From Agapetus fuscipes (taxonomy: Eukaryota; Arthropoda; Insecta; Trichoptera; Glossosomatidae): a stretch of DNA of 64,000 nt. The position numbers and the translations under genes were made by a program. Positions 32,938-43,803 of the stretch are shown here, one piece after another; positions within the stretch are counted from its first letter, which is position 1, and every line of letters begins with the position of its first letter. The DNA lies in NCBI GenBank assembly GCA_951799405.1, contig OX637334.1, positions 10,044,001-10,108,000 of the forward strand, in the 5' to 3' direction. Under the pieces are notes generated by a model. That model saw only the letters and a list, made by a program, of their open reading frames with translations. It made no database searches and had not been told where the DNA came from.

Positions 32938-33195
32938 GGTTATAGCCGCGGGGGCCAAGAGGGCTGATCTTTCTAGCGTGTTTCGAATGGAACAACGTTG
33001 GTTCGATCCCCGCTTGGGTCACTTGACTTTAACTTTGACCCTGGTTCAACAGATGCTATTGGGTAATTATTATTTAATCATTCATTAATAATAAACAATA
33101 ATGAATTATTAAATGATGATATTAATACCTGTTTCTGGCCAGGCAGAATAGGTTGGTGAATTGCATTCCTCTTCACAATTTTTTTTTTTAATTAA
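32938..33195 (+). mobile_element. SINE3 copy (tRNA-derived, A/T tail)
   Basis: tRNA-like head: gccgcgggggccaagagggc (box A class of Leu/Ser tRNAs) and ggttcgatcccc (box B). Body has ccctggttcaacagatgc and ggccaggcagaataggttgg, ending in a poly(T/A) tract. An AT-rich insertion (about 33062-33125, itself a near-palindrome of aataat words) is absent from the 60470 copy. Confidence 0.7.
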
Positions 33196-33275
33196 AAAAT
33201 ATATATATATGTATGTATATATATAACCAGTAAATACTAAATATACCAGATCCTCGATTGATAGATTGGTTGATT

Positions 33276-33407
33276 TTAGGTTTTGGTTTCAATTTGTAAA
33301 TACACATGCAGCATTTGTTAGTGCGATTTTACAAGTGTGTGCTTGTGAGAATGCACTTTATATGAATCTTAAATGTTAACATACCTTTTCAACTTAGATT
33401 ATAGATT
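33276..33407 (+). repeat. LINE 3'-end family copy, 5'-truncated
   Basis: Only the 3' half: aggttttggtttcaatttg to ttttcaacttagattatag. Confidence 0.65.
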
Positions 33408-33427
33408 GTGGTTATCAAGCGCAAAAC

Positions 33428-33508
33428 TTTGCCGGTTCACTTTGCCAATGTCACCCCTGTGTCAGGAAAGGTCGGCTAAAGTTGTAGGGCTTATATTCAT
33501 TTATATAT
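33428..33508 (+). repeat. LINE 3'-end family fragment
   Basis: Central conserved block only (ggttcactttgccaatgtca to gggcttatattcattt). Confidence 0.6.
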
Positions 33509-33565
33509 TCAATGTCTTTCAAATTTCTTCAAATACAGTAAAAAAGTACGAAAGTTCAATAATAA

Positions 33566-33813
33566 TCTGCAATCTATAGTGCAAAGATATATTAACATTC
33601 AAAACACATATCAAATGCATGCCCACAAACAGACACTTGTAAGTTCGCACATACAAATGCTGAGTGTGTACTAGTAATTAAAAATCAAAACCTCAAATGA
33701 ACATAAGCCCTGCAACTTTTGCCGACCTTCCCTGGAACAGGGGTGACATTGAGCAACTGAACTATTTTTTACAGTATGTGTGGTCAGCGCCATACCAACC
33801 TATAAGTCAAGGT
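33566..33813 (-). repeat. LINE 3'-end family copy, full unit
   Basis: From tctgcaatctatagtgcaaa to ataagtcaagg. Old 'tgctgagtgtgtac' subfamily. Confidence 0.8.
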
Positions 33814-33832
33814 ATGCGTGTAATTAATAACA

Positions 33833-33990
33833 TTCTAATCTAATCTAAGTTGTAAAGATATGCAACATTGGGGATTCACATTAGATGCATTCTCACAACA
33901 CGTTTTACACGCAGAACCATTTTCTACAACATGGGTGGTCAGCCGCAAATCAACCTATAAGTCAATGAATATACACAACAAATTACATTT
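33833..33990 (-). repeat. LINE 3'-end family copy with internal deletion
   Basis: The tail (ctaatctaatctaagttg) joins near the middle (acacgttttacacgcaga) straight to accattttctacaacatggg. About 100 bp is deleted. Continues into the LINE UTR (caacaaattacatttaaa). Confidence 0.7.
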
Positions 33991-35482
33991 AAAAATAAAC
34001 ATCTAGATAATTTACAATTTCCAAAAAAGGTTTTCGATTTCTATAATAATTTGGAAGCTCCCATACACCCAATAGAGTAATAATAATAGTATTATTATTT
34101 GGTTTCAAAGCCACGCGAACACGTGAAAGTTAAACTCCAAGTATGAAAGTCAACGTTTTAACTGAGCCGCGGCGCATACACATAATGTATCAAGAATAAA
34201 GCAGCACCTCTCACGAGCGTCTCAATTTCTATATATTATAATAAAATGAACAATGTTTTACGTTTAAAACACGAGAACTCCTGTGTTAGCAGAGTTATAG
34301 GTATATTAGAGTTATATATTATGTCAATGTCGCTATGTCTTTTCACATATGTAGTATGACATTTTACGTTTTAACTCAATCATAACGTAAACAAAAAACC
34401 TATTAGGTCTTATACAGCGCTTCAAGTTTGCGTTATAATTTTGATGTATTTTGACAAAACGATTTATTCGAGTAACAACGTTAAGTTTTATTTTCTTGAA
34501 TATGAACTTTGTAAAGCCAGCGAAATAAATTTTGTTTTGCCAATGCTCCGCGAATAATTATTATTTTCTAAGGTTCCCGGAGCGGCCGCATGGCGCTGAA
34601 ATCAGTCAAAATTGTGTATGGAACTCTTTCTTTTTCCATTATTAAATATTACTTGGAGGAGAAAAAATAAAACAAGTATTGCATTACAAACATAAAAAAT
34701 ATTACTTCAAATCCTAAAAAGAAAATATACCATTATAATGCAATTTTAGCTACACGATCGTATGCAAAATTTGGGTACTTTTTAAATAATTATAAAAAAT
34801 CAATGAAAAGTTTAAAAAAATAATTTTCATCTAGAAAAAATAAAACTAATCAAAATGAATGTTTTGAAATAAAAAAAAGTTAGGATTTATTCATAAGAAC
34901 AGTGGAAATCTCCATTTAAGGTATCTCCGTAAATAAAATTATTTTGAATTGGTATTTTATGGAAAAAAATACCTAATTTTATTTGTTAATTTAAACTGCA
35001 GAAAAAATACTACCTTACCATTCAAAATATGGGTTATTTCGGTCATCAAAGTTGGGCGCGCTGACCTCTCAATCACCCTTAATCCTAGTAATTTCAGTAT
35101 AAAATACCGTCACGTAAATATAAATATATAAATTATTTAAGATACAACAGCACTTCTAGTGAGTGATTTAGTTTTCATATATTTTTCTGTATATGCAATG
35201 GTGGGAAACTAATGCAATGTTTAATGTAAAAAAACAGTCGTAGATTGTAGGTACCCGAGTGTCTACGACTGAAAATTTTACAGACAGAAATCCAAAAAAT
35301 TAATGGGAAATATAATATTTTCAGCAACTAGTGTGCTAGTCAGTAGCTCCAAATAAATCTTTAACATAAACGAACGGCGCGATCAAGTCATCAAGTCAAG
35401 CTATCAATCTTTCTTTTCTTTCAAAGCGGATTATTGGAACTAAGAATGTGCAACGTTGTTATAATGGTTTCTCTCTTTTTCA
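33991..35482. other. 1.5 kb without recognised features
   Basis: AT-rich. No gene, repeat family or terminal repeats recognised. The longest frame, 60 codons at 34949, is unconvincing. Confidence 0.5.
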
Positions 35483-35716
35483 ATCTAATCTAATCTAAGT
35501 TGCAAAGATATGTTACATTGGAGATTCACATTACATGCATTCTCACAACCAGACACGTACAAGTTCGTGCTTGCACATGCCTCATGTGAACCTACAACAT
35601 AAAAACCAAATCTCCAATGGACATACACCCTGCAACTCTTGCCGTCCTTCCCTGAGACAGGGGTGACATTGGCAAATTGGTGGTCAGCCGCATACCAACC
35701 TATAAGTCAAGGAACA
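35483..35716 (-). repeat. LINE 3'-end family copy, full unit
   Basis: Three-unit TAATC tail, 'gccgtccttccctgagacag' block, a small deletion before ggtggtcagccg. Ends gtcaaggaac, immediately abutting the next copy. Confidence 0.8.
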
Positions 35717-35966
35717 ATCTAAATTGCAATGTTATATTGACATTGAAAACTCATATTAAATGCATGCCCACAAACGGACACGTATAAGTTCGCGCTAACA
35801 AGTGATGCATGCGTTATATACAAATTAAAATCCAAGCCTCAAATGCACATGAATCCTGCAACTTTTTCAACCTATTCCGAAACAGAGGTGACACTGGCAA
35901 AGTGAACCTTTTTTTAAGTATTTGGGTGGTCAGCCTCATAAGCCAACCTTTAAGTCAAGGAACAAA
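35717..35966 (-). repeat. LINE 3'-end family copy, full unit, abutting
   Basis: Begins aatctaaattgcaatgttat with no spacer after the preceding copy and ends gtcaaggaaca. Clearly older than its neighbour, so the neighbour may have inserted at its tail. Confidence 0.8.
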
Positions 35967-36034
35967 ACATCAATATATTTTTTACTCCTCACGATATACG
36001 AGGGTTCACTAGTTTGCTCGTTGAACAGTACCTA

Positions 36035-36192
36035 CCCGTAGTACGAGTTTTTTCACAATACTCGAAGTATCGAGTATTCGAGAAAAAATGTATGTGAACT
36101 TGTAAAGCACCTCTGGCAATTTTTGCCAGAGGTGTTACAAAGTTTCGAAATATTTTCTTCTTCAAGTATTGTGAAAAAGCTCGTACTACAGG
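36035..36192. mobile_element. TA-flanked MITE, 158 bp
   Basis: Termini cccgtagtacgagttttttc and its reverse complement (aagctcgtactacagg), with TA outside both (36033-36034, 36193-36194). A second, inner hairpin sits at the centre (cacctctggc / gccagaggtg). Confidence 0.7.
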
Positions 36193-36447
36193 TACAGGTA
36201 CCGAAATAACTCAAGTGATAAGGGAAACAATATGACAGAAGCGGATTTTTGTTTATTTTTAGAATTCCCGCATTTTCAGAACTACCCTAATGCACCCCTC
36301 AGAATGCACCCTAAAAAAAACAACGCATTACGAGAACATTGTGATTTCTAATTTATATCATAGGTTCTTAAACGGTCGTTCATGGGATGATCATCGGTCG
36401 TGAAACATGCAGAAAATGGTAAGCAAGGAGTATACAATGATGAACGA

Positions 36448-36661
36448 ATCTAAATCTAAGTTGCAAAGATATGCATCATTTGAGATTCATATTAAATGCA
36501 TTCCCACAAGCAGAAACGCATAATTTCGCGCTCACACATGCCGCATGTGGACCTACAATCTAAAAAAACCCAATCTCAAATGAACATAAGCCCTGCAATT
36601 CTTGCCGACCTTCCCTGAAACAGGGGTGACATTGGCAAAGTGAACCATTTTTTACAGTATG
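36448..36661 (-). repeat. LINE 3'-end family copy, 5'-truncated
   Basis: From gaatctaaatctaagttgc to ttttttacagtatg; the outermost ~35 bp are missing. Confidence 0.8.
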
Positions 36662-37011
36662 AAAACAAATCATCTGTAAATTGAAATCACGGAAGAAAAG
36701 TGACTCAGCCTGGTTGCTAAGTACTTGTGATTGATTGAATGGATGCTAAAGACTTTCGTCTCCAATCTGAACTCCGCCGTCCAGGCGCTGTCGTCCATAA
36801 AAAACATTGCACTAGAGACAGAAAATACGTAGGTACTGTTATTCTTTAATGCTATATTACTTATGTAGATTTATTGAAAAGAGGCTCAAGCGCTACATAT
36901 TGTTTTTATCACATCTTCTGTCGTCGGATGTGATAAACGGTTGATATCTTTAAGTTACAAATGAATCCCAGTTTATCTGGAAATATTTATTTTACTAAAC
37001 GTTCGTTCGCA
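36662..37011. other. no recognised feature
   Basis: Unique sequence; nothing recognised. Confidence 0.5.
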
Positions 37012-37568
37012 TGGATATAGTGGTAGAGGAAGACCGAGAAAGCTATGGATGGACCAAATTTCTGTAATTGCGAATGAATGGAATATCCAGAGTAACAATA
37101 AAAGAAGAGCCTGTGTGAAGAAGGTTATGACTCTGGAGGAAATGAAAGAAGTATCTAAGGACAGAAAAAAATGGCGGGTGATCTGTAATATTGGCGGCTA
37201 GGGTTTTTAAAATTAGAATTAGTTTTCTGTTTAGTTTTTGATGTCCATACATATTATTATTTATTGATTCTTAAAATGTAATTTGTTGTGTAATTTGTAT
37301 GTTCCTTAACCTATAGGTTGGTATGCCCCTCACTACCCATGCTGTAGAATGTAGATGATGGTTTAATTTGCCAATATCACCCCTGTTTCAGGGAAGGTCG
37401 ACAAGAGATGCAGGGTGTATGTTCATTTGACATTCGGGTTTTAATATTGTAGGTCCACATGCGGCGTGTTTAAGCGCGAACTTATTCGTGTTTGCTTATG
37501 AAAATGCATAATATAATGTGAATCTTTAATGTTACATATATTTGCAACTTAGATTAGATTATTAGATT
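37012..37568 (+). pseudogene. 5'-truncated RTE-like LINE: C-terminus and full 3' UTR
   Basis: From 37022 the frame reads RGRPRKLWMDQISVIANEWN, then KRRACVKKVMTLEEMKEV and a stop at 37199-37201 (IGG, then TAG). It aligns residue for residue with the end of the LINE at 43.8-46.5 kb. The 3' UTR follows and contains the ~245-bp unit (about 37305-37568) with its GATTA tail. This copy is the direct evidence that the unit is a LINE 3' end. Confidence 0.85.
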
Positions 37569-37865
37569 AATTTCACCGGTGTGGTCATTGAGCCGACGGT
37601 AAATTCAACTTAAAGATTCTGTTTATCTTTTTAAGAAATATTTTTTTGTGAAACTTATTCAAATAAAGTTCAGTATGCTATAATTATTTTTAACTAAAAA
37701 TATGTATAGATAGCAGTGTAAGCATTTGAGAAAAGTGTAAATTAAACAACAGTGATGGAAAGACTTGAAAACCAATAAAAACAAACATGGAAGAAAAGCG
37801 TTTAATACCGGTAATAAAATTGAAAGACTTGCGAAACAGTTTTTGCTCATTTTAACTTGATAAAC

Positions 37866-38078
37866 ATGATGTTTTCCATCTTAAAAAAAATATTTTTCGT
37901 AATGGCGGCCTGGCAAAGTTCTACTTTGGTTGCCTGCCTGCCGCAGCAAGAAAGAAGCGGGATTTTCGACAGCTCGGAGGTCCAGCAAGATGGCGGGCAT
38001 GCAACAGCTGATTCGTCCAGTCAAAATGGCTTCTTGCTGTATGCATATTGTATTGCCGTGTGCCGCGCCGACCAGACG
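37866..38078 (+). CDS. candidate first coding exon of an unidentified gene
   Basis: A locally GC-richer segment ends at a strong donor (GACG|GTGAGT at 38079). Two readings: ATG 37866 gives 71 codons beginning MMFSILKKIFFVMAAWQSS, a plausible signal peptide, and ends in phase 0; ATG 37990, in good Kozak context (aagatggcg), gives MAGMQQLIRPVKMASCC and ends in phase 2. I do not recognise the family and found no downstream exon. It could also be a decayed transposon segment. Confidence 0.3.
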
Positions 38079-38343
38079 GTGAGTTTATACACATATTATA
38101 TATTTAACATTGAATTTCATTACTTTTTAATTTAAATACTTAAAAAATTGGATATCGAGTTTAAGAAAGAGTATAATTTAATAAAAACGTGCATGAAATG
38201 AAACAACATACAAATATCGAAAAAATAGTGGTTGCTCCGCAATATTGGTTGCTACGACTATAAATTTGAGCATGCCAATTTTAATTTTACTTTTCTACTA
38301 CTTATTTTTTTACGGTAAACTGTATTTTTTTATTTTATGCGCT

Positions 38344-38573
38344 TTAGTATGTTGAAATGAGGCTGACAACCTACATTGTAAAATTTGGTTCAGTTTTTCC
38401 CTAGGTGCCCCATGTTTTTGGAAACGTCTGCAAAAGTTGCAGGGTTATTGATGTTTGGGTCTCATTTTGTAATTATACATACAGCGTGAAATAACACGCT
38501 TTTGCATGTGGGCGCGCATTGAGAATGAGTCTCAAATGTTAATCTATTCTTCAAACTTAGATTTTGGATATAT
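38344..38573 (+). repeat. LINE 3'-end family copy, diverged
   Basis: From tttagtatgttgaaatgagg to tcaaacttagatttt. Many substitutions; tail lost. Confidence 0.65.
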
Positions 38574-38954
38574 TGAATCAATCTACGAGTATAAACGACA
38601 TGACTACACGTGCTACGCACAGCTACGATTTTTTCGTTTCATGCCCGGTTTGTTCGGCAACTACTGCATATTTTCTTATAAGACATACCTACCTACCACG
38701 CAAATTTACAACATAATAAATCGTTGATTTTCAGAAAACAATCAAGTATAAATATAGGTACGTCAAGTACCTAAGTACAAGTTTGTATCATTAAAATTCA
38801 AAAGGTCAAGATTAGGACAGTGTCTAGTCAAATGGAAAACAATAATTTGAATTTGATAAATACTGATTTGAAATTCAAATAAATACAATATTTTACAAGA
38901 AAAGCCCATTTTTACTTACGTTTATTTTTGTATGGCTTGTGTAGCACCTATTGT
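38574..38954. other. no recognised feature
   Basis: AT-rich unique sequence. Confidence 0.5.
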
Positions 38955-39117
38955 GAAAAAAACTTGTCGATTGGTTAAAGAAAGAGATCCAATCTTATCC
39001 ACTTCTCTGCTTCTGGCGTGGCTTTGTGGAAGCCTCCCAGGCCAGGAGGGTGTCTTCTGGTGGGCACTCCTCCATTATGTGCCGGCAAGTCTGGTTCTCC
39101 GACAAGCCCACTATTGA
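38955..39117 (-). pseudogene. possible LINE C-terminal fragment
   Basis: Minus-strand reading GLSENQTCRHIMEECPPED resembles the C-terminal Cys/His segment ('HIxxECP') of jockey/CR1-type LINE polyproteins. Very short, hence low confidence. Confidence 0.35.
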
Positions 39118-39124
39118 AAAGTGC

Positions 39125-39306
39125 CGAGTATTGCATTGCATTCAATGCCGAGAGCTAGAGTTCGATCACCTACGATGGTGTCTGAAATGATTTCTCGTAT
39201 CAGTAAATCAAATGTTAGGAAGGCATACTCAGCGTTTACAAGAAATGAGAAGCAGCCTTGTTGTGAACTGGGAAACGCCAACTTCAACTAAATTTGTACT
39301 TATACA
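39125..39306 (+). mobile_element. SINE1 copy, left part (split by Helitron)
   Basis: Box A is absent. gagagctagagttcgatcac, tgtctgaaatgatttctcgt, tacaagaaatgagaag and cgccaacttcaacta follow the SINE1 order. The 3' part resumes after 41252. Confidence 0.65.
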
Positions 39307-41252
39307 TCTTTCTTATATATAAGAAAGGATTTGCGTCTGTTTTTTTAATTTGCAAAAATGTTTTTCCAACAAGTGTTTCTATTGACAAACTGAACTAACG
39401 CTCAATTCCAGAATTTTTGGTGTTTGTTTGTTTGTTTGTATATTTGTACAATTATAGGCGCCCAGACCGTTCGCAGCACGATGCTGAAATTTTGCATACC
39501 CCCATAAAATGTTAGTAGCTAAACAACTGTTAAGGTCCGGATGACGTCACGTGCATATTTCGTATACGTGCGATACTGACTGAAAGTTGAAATCATGCCG
39601 CTGGCGGCCATTTTGAATTTACAGGCTTGATATCCGAAACAGTCATGTCTATTAGTAATTCAAACAACTTTTGGAAGAAGCTTTTTCGCAAAAAGTAAAT
39701 TCTTCAAACAAAATTTGTAAATACCTACATAGAAAAAAATAAAAAATAATAACTTTCAGGTGGCACAACGGGCGCATGCATAAAGTTGGAACATTGAAAT
39801 TAGGCATGCTATCTGAACATAAACAGACTTAAATATTTTCAAAGGAACAACTAAATACATGAAGGATTAAGAGTAGCTGCGATACATTTTTTTTGGTTTC
39901 TCTAATAATCCGAGGTCTGCTGGCGTCCATTTTAAATTTTGGAGGTTCATTTTTACATTTTTGAGTTTTTTTTGGGGGTATTGTTTTATATACATTGTGT
40001 GAGGTAAATAGGCGTACGAGTATACTTTTGACCAATGAAATCCATTATTGTTTTATACCAACATGCCTTATGTACTGTACAGCCAATGAAAGTTTGGTTT
40101 CGCGACAAAATAGTGGAAAATTAAAAAGTTATTTTCTATCGACCAATCAAACACAAAAATCTCTTATGTAATATGTACCTATATACTGACATGCTATATA
40201 CTCCAACAGCCAATCACATAACATTACCGTCTTTGTAATCGTGGAAAATTTAAAGAGTGGATTTATATGCCAAAAAAAAGAGTAAAATAATACTTTTAAT
40301 AAAAAATCAAAAATGGTCAAAAATAAAAATTTGACACAACTTAAAAAAAAAAAACAAAATCAAAAAGAATTTCGGGTTACAGAAAAAAAACTTTTAACAT
40401 CGAAAAAAACGCAAAATCAAAATTTAATAAAAAAATGAAATAAAATAACATGAAATAAAACATTAAAAAAACTTACAACAAAAAAAAAAGAAAGACGAAA
40501 TCAAATAGTTTAAAAAAACAAAATAAATAATCGAAAAACATGAAATCAAAAATTAAAAAAAAACTTAAAAAAAAAACGAAACAAAAAAACGCAAAATCAA
40601 AAATTAATAAAAAAAATGAAATAAAATAACATGAAATCTAACATTAAAAAAAACTTACAAACAAAAAAGAAACACGAAATCAAATATTAAAAAAAACAAA
40701 CTAAATAATCGAAAAACATGAAATCAAAAATTAAAAAAAAAATGAATTTTATAATTAAAAATAAAAAAACGCAAAATCAAAAATGAATAAAAAAAATTAA
40801 ATAAAATAACATGAAATCTAACATTAAAAAAAACTTACAACAACAACAAAAATAAAAAAATACGTAATCAAATACTTAAAAAAAAAACAAATTAAGTTTT
40901 TTTTACCAAAATACATGAAACCAAAACTTGAATTACCGAAAAACCTGAAACCAAAACTTGAAAAATACATCAATTTTAAAATTAAACAAAAATTAATGAA
41001 AAATTTTAAAATAAAATAACATGAAATTCATCCTTATCAAAAAATTACAAAAATAGAAACGGGAAATTAAAAAAATTTAATACTAATTTTGAAAATAACT
41101 AATAGAAAAACATGAAAAAAAAAACTTGAAACAAAAACAAGGCATTCAATGAAATAAAGAACATAAGGGCAAAAAATTATGGCGAAGATAGACTAAAAAC
41201 TGCCCGGAGGGCCTAGCAGCCAACCGTGCGAGAGCGCGGTTTGGTCTGCTAG
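39307..41252 (+). mobile_element. non-autonomous Helitron-like element, 1946 bp
   Basis: Starts TC (tctttcttatatataagaaa) after host A and ends CTAG before host T, with a GC-rich hairpin (accgtgc gaga gcgcggt, 41223-41240) about 9 bp before the end. These are the hallmarks of Helitrons: 5' TC, 3' hairpin plus CTRR, insertion between A and T, no target duplication. The flanks are two parts of one SINE1, which supports the ends. No Rep/helicase frame is seen. The interior includes gtttgtttgtttgtatattt and the A-rich tandem array. Orientation follows the termini. Confidence 0.65.
40400..41030. repeat. A-rich tandem array, period about 180 bp
   Basis: The words acgcaaaatcaaa recur at 40409, 40589 and 40769, and ataaaataacatgaaat at about 40440, 40621, 40801 and 41011. 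This gives three near-exact 180-bp periods and a longer fourth. Almost entirely A with scattered C/G. Lies inside the Helitron-like element. Confidence 0.8.
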
Positions 41253-41330
41253 TTACCTATAAAAAAATAAATTGCACAGAATCTGCACTCGACTTTCTTG
41301 CAAAAATTAACCCACTGTATGACGTATGTT
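41253..41330 (+). mobile_element. SINE1 copy, right part
   Basis: ttacctataaaaaaataaat and the following degenerate sequence match the SINE1 3' region (ttacctgtaaaaataaatag), continuing the copy interrupted at 39306. Confidence 0.5.
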
Positions 41331-41474
41331 AAGCTATAATCACCTACCAGCTTTTGCAGTTTCAATGAAAATATAATATATCGATAATAAATCAATTTTA
41401 TTCCACCGCGGTGTGTACCTGCATACCCGTGCAAATATGGAAATAGCCATATAAATTCTTAAGTGAATAAAAAA

Positions 41475-41584
41475 TATTTGGATGATTTATTTGGTGAGCG
41501 CCGTTTTGTGTGAATCACACCTCAAGAGCCCTCTGCGAGGTTGGTCTTCTCTGGAAAAAGCGCCAATTACACAAGAAAGATCCT
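41475..41584 (-). mobile_element. SINE2 3' fragment
   Basis: Minus-strand cttgtgtaattggcgctttt, ctcgcagagggctcttgagg and gcgctcaccaaataaatcat. Confidence 0.7.
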
Positions 41585-42515
41585 CGACTCATAGGTTGGT
41601 ATGAAGCTGACCTCTGTACTGTACTGTACTGTATCCTGCCACCGTTTCATTAGGGGTGGCCGGTACCTTCGCAGATGCGCCTCCACTTTTTGCTGTCATC
41701 ACCTTTTTCATACATACTCTTCTCTTATTCTCACTCTGCAGGATCCATTCTTTCGCAATCTCACCTATTTGGTCTAACCATTCTTTCCTCAGCCTTCCCC
41801 TTCCGCGCTTTCCTCTAACATTTTCTTTGTACACTTTCTTCGTTAGTTGTTCATCATCCATTCTTTCAAGATGTCTGAACCATCTCATCTTACTTTTTTG
41901 TACTTTCATTCTCATATTCTCTTTTATACCACACTCGTTCATCACTCAAGCATTACGTACTCTATCACTCAGTGTCTTTCCAGCCATTGCTCTCAGGTAA
42001 GCCATTTCAACCGTACTTACATACTTTACTCAGCTCACATTCATTAAGCCTCACTTCCACCAACCAATATGCCATTGTGGACCGCCGATCTCATATTCTT
42101 CGTAAGTTTCCTATTCCTTGTAATGCTTCCAATCGTTTCCATTACACTTCTTCCTCTACTAGCGCGCTTTTCCAATTATTTCGTCAATTTCGCATTCGAC
42201 TCAAACTTGCTTCCCAGATAATCAAATTCTTTCACGACCTCCACTCTTTTTTCATTCAGTCTTATCTCAATTTTCTCGTATTTCTCAGTCCTCCCAAAGT
42301 GTAAAAAATAATTCACTTTGTTAATGTCACCCCTGTTTCAAGGAAGGTCGGCAAGAGTTGCAGGTTTTATGTTCATTTGAGATTTGGTTTTAATTTGTAA
42401 GTACAAATTCAGCATTCGTAAGCGCGAACTTACACGTACCTGTTTGTGGGCATGCATTTCATATTAGTTTTGAATGTTTATATTTCATTGCAACTTATAT
42501 TCTAGATTATTATAG
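41585..42515 (+). repeat. LINE 3'-end family copy split by another LINE
   Basis: The first 36 bp (tcgactcataggttggtatg, aagctgacctctgta) are separated from the rest (42299 on: gtaaaaaataattcactttg to tattctagattattatag) by an opposite-strand LINE fragment. Confidence 0.75.
41621..42298 (-). pseudogene. 5'-truncated RTE-like LINE, (TACAG)n tail
   Basis: The minus strand from 42298 reads FGRTEKYEKIEIRLNEKRVE, EFDYLGSKFE, then after stops MRWFRHLERMDDEQLTKKVY, RGRLRKEWLDQIGEIAKEW and NKRRVCMKKVMT. Related to but distinct from the 43.8-kb LINE. Its 3' end is a run of cagta/tacag units (gtactgtactgtactgta on the plus strand at about 41612-41633). At least three in-frame stops. Confidence 0.8.
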
Positions 42516-42529
42516 ATGGTCATTGAACC

Positions 42530-43446
42530 CTTCTGTATGCAAACTAGGACTTTGTATGGTGGGTAAACTTTTTAGTTATATTTTGAAAAAGTAACGATTG
42601 ATTATAATTGGTATTTATAAAATTTTAAGAATCGCAGCCTTTTATCTATTTTTAACCCTTTGACTACCAAGAAAATTGCTATTACATTTTGTATGGAAAA
42701 TTTTCACTTTGTATGGCGGCTATGCTTTTGATTCATTTTTTGGAAAAAATAATGATGGCAATATGTAGGTTATTATTATTATTTTACATTTGCACTACAT
42801 TATTTTTTTATTAACCCTCTAACTGCCGAGGATTTTACCATTATTTTTTTCTTTTATATGGCAACTCCCTAAACCGAGATTATGATGAAGAAATGATTAT
42901 AATTATTAGATAGCACTATTATATAAATGGACTCACAAAAAATTTAAGAAAAATCGTCGGAGCCGTTTTTGAGAAAATCGCATTTTAAATTTTCAGCTCT
43001 TCGGAAGCCATCTTGAATTTTCAAAAAAGTAAAAAAAAATGATTATGAATTAAAGTGATAAGCTTGTTCTTTCTATCAAATCTAAAACAAATTTAAATAT
43101 CTTGCATTTTAATAGGTTTTTGTAATATTTTCGATTTAAAATTTCAGGTCGTGTAAACGGTGCTTTATATTTATTTTTTCAAAAAAATTTTTTTTTTAAC
43201 TTGTAGAAATTTATGTTGTCCACAATATTGTAGAACATTATATTTTTGTTGACCCCTTAACTTTCGAGAAAATCACAATCGTTTGTTTTTTTCATATGGC
43301 AGCCCATAGACACAGATTAGTAAGAGTGTTGCCATAACTAATTTATTAAGTTAAAAATTAATTAGTGGCAACTCTGAAAATTTAAGAAAAATTCTTGGAG
43401 CCGTTTTTGAGAAAAGTGCAATTTTATGTTTTTTTTGTATGGCAGC
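42530..43446 (-). repeat. R4 repeat family, downstream part (split by LINE)
   Basis: Minus-strand AT-rich repeat. Shared phrases with 47219-48960 and 62195-62945 are tctcaaaaacggctccaa, attcaagatggcttcc, gttatggcaacactctt and gccatacaaaa. It continues the part at 46505-46806 exactly across the LINE. Not a recognised transposon class. Confidence 0.6.
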
Positions 43447-43803
43447 TAATCTAATCTAATCTAAGCTGCAAAGATATATATCATTTAAGATTTATACTAA
43501 ATGCATTCCCACAAGCAGATATGTATAATTTCGCGCTAACACATGTGGCATGTGGACCTACAATATAAAAACCCAATCTCAAATGAACATAAGCCTTGCA
43601 ACTCTTGCCGTCCTTCCCTGAAACAGGGGTGACATTGGCAAAGTGAACCAATTTTTATATTATGGGTGGTCAGCCGCATAACAACCTATAAGTCAAGGAA
43701 CATACATGACAAATTACATTTTTTAAAATCAAAGAATAAAAATAACAATATATACATGGACATAAAAAACTAAATCATAAAACCAAATTCACTTTAACAA
43801 ACC
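43447..43803 (-). repeat. LINE 3' UTR with the ~245-bp unit
   Basis: From the stop codon the UTR runs through 43803-43700 and then the repeated unit (43697-43447), ending in three 'gatta' units. This is the source-type sequence for the short copies across the window. Confidence 0.85.

Noticed and set aside
41656..42304. plus-strand frames of 110-114 codons
   Set aside because: They are antisense to a recognisable LINE reverse-transcriptase fragment.
43447..43466. taatctaatctaa runs as telomere-type repeats
   Set aside because: The unit is TAATC/GATTA, not the arthropod TTAGG, and it always sits at the 3' end of the LINE UTR copies.
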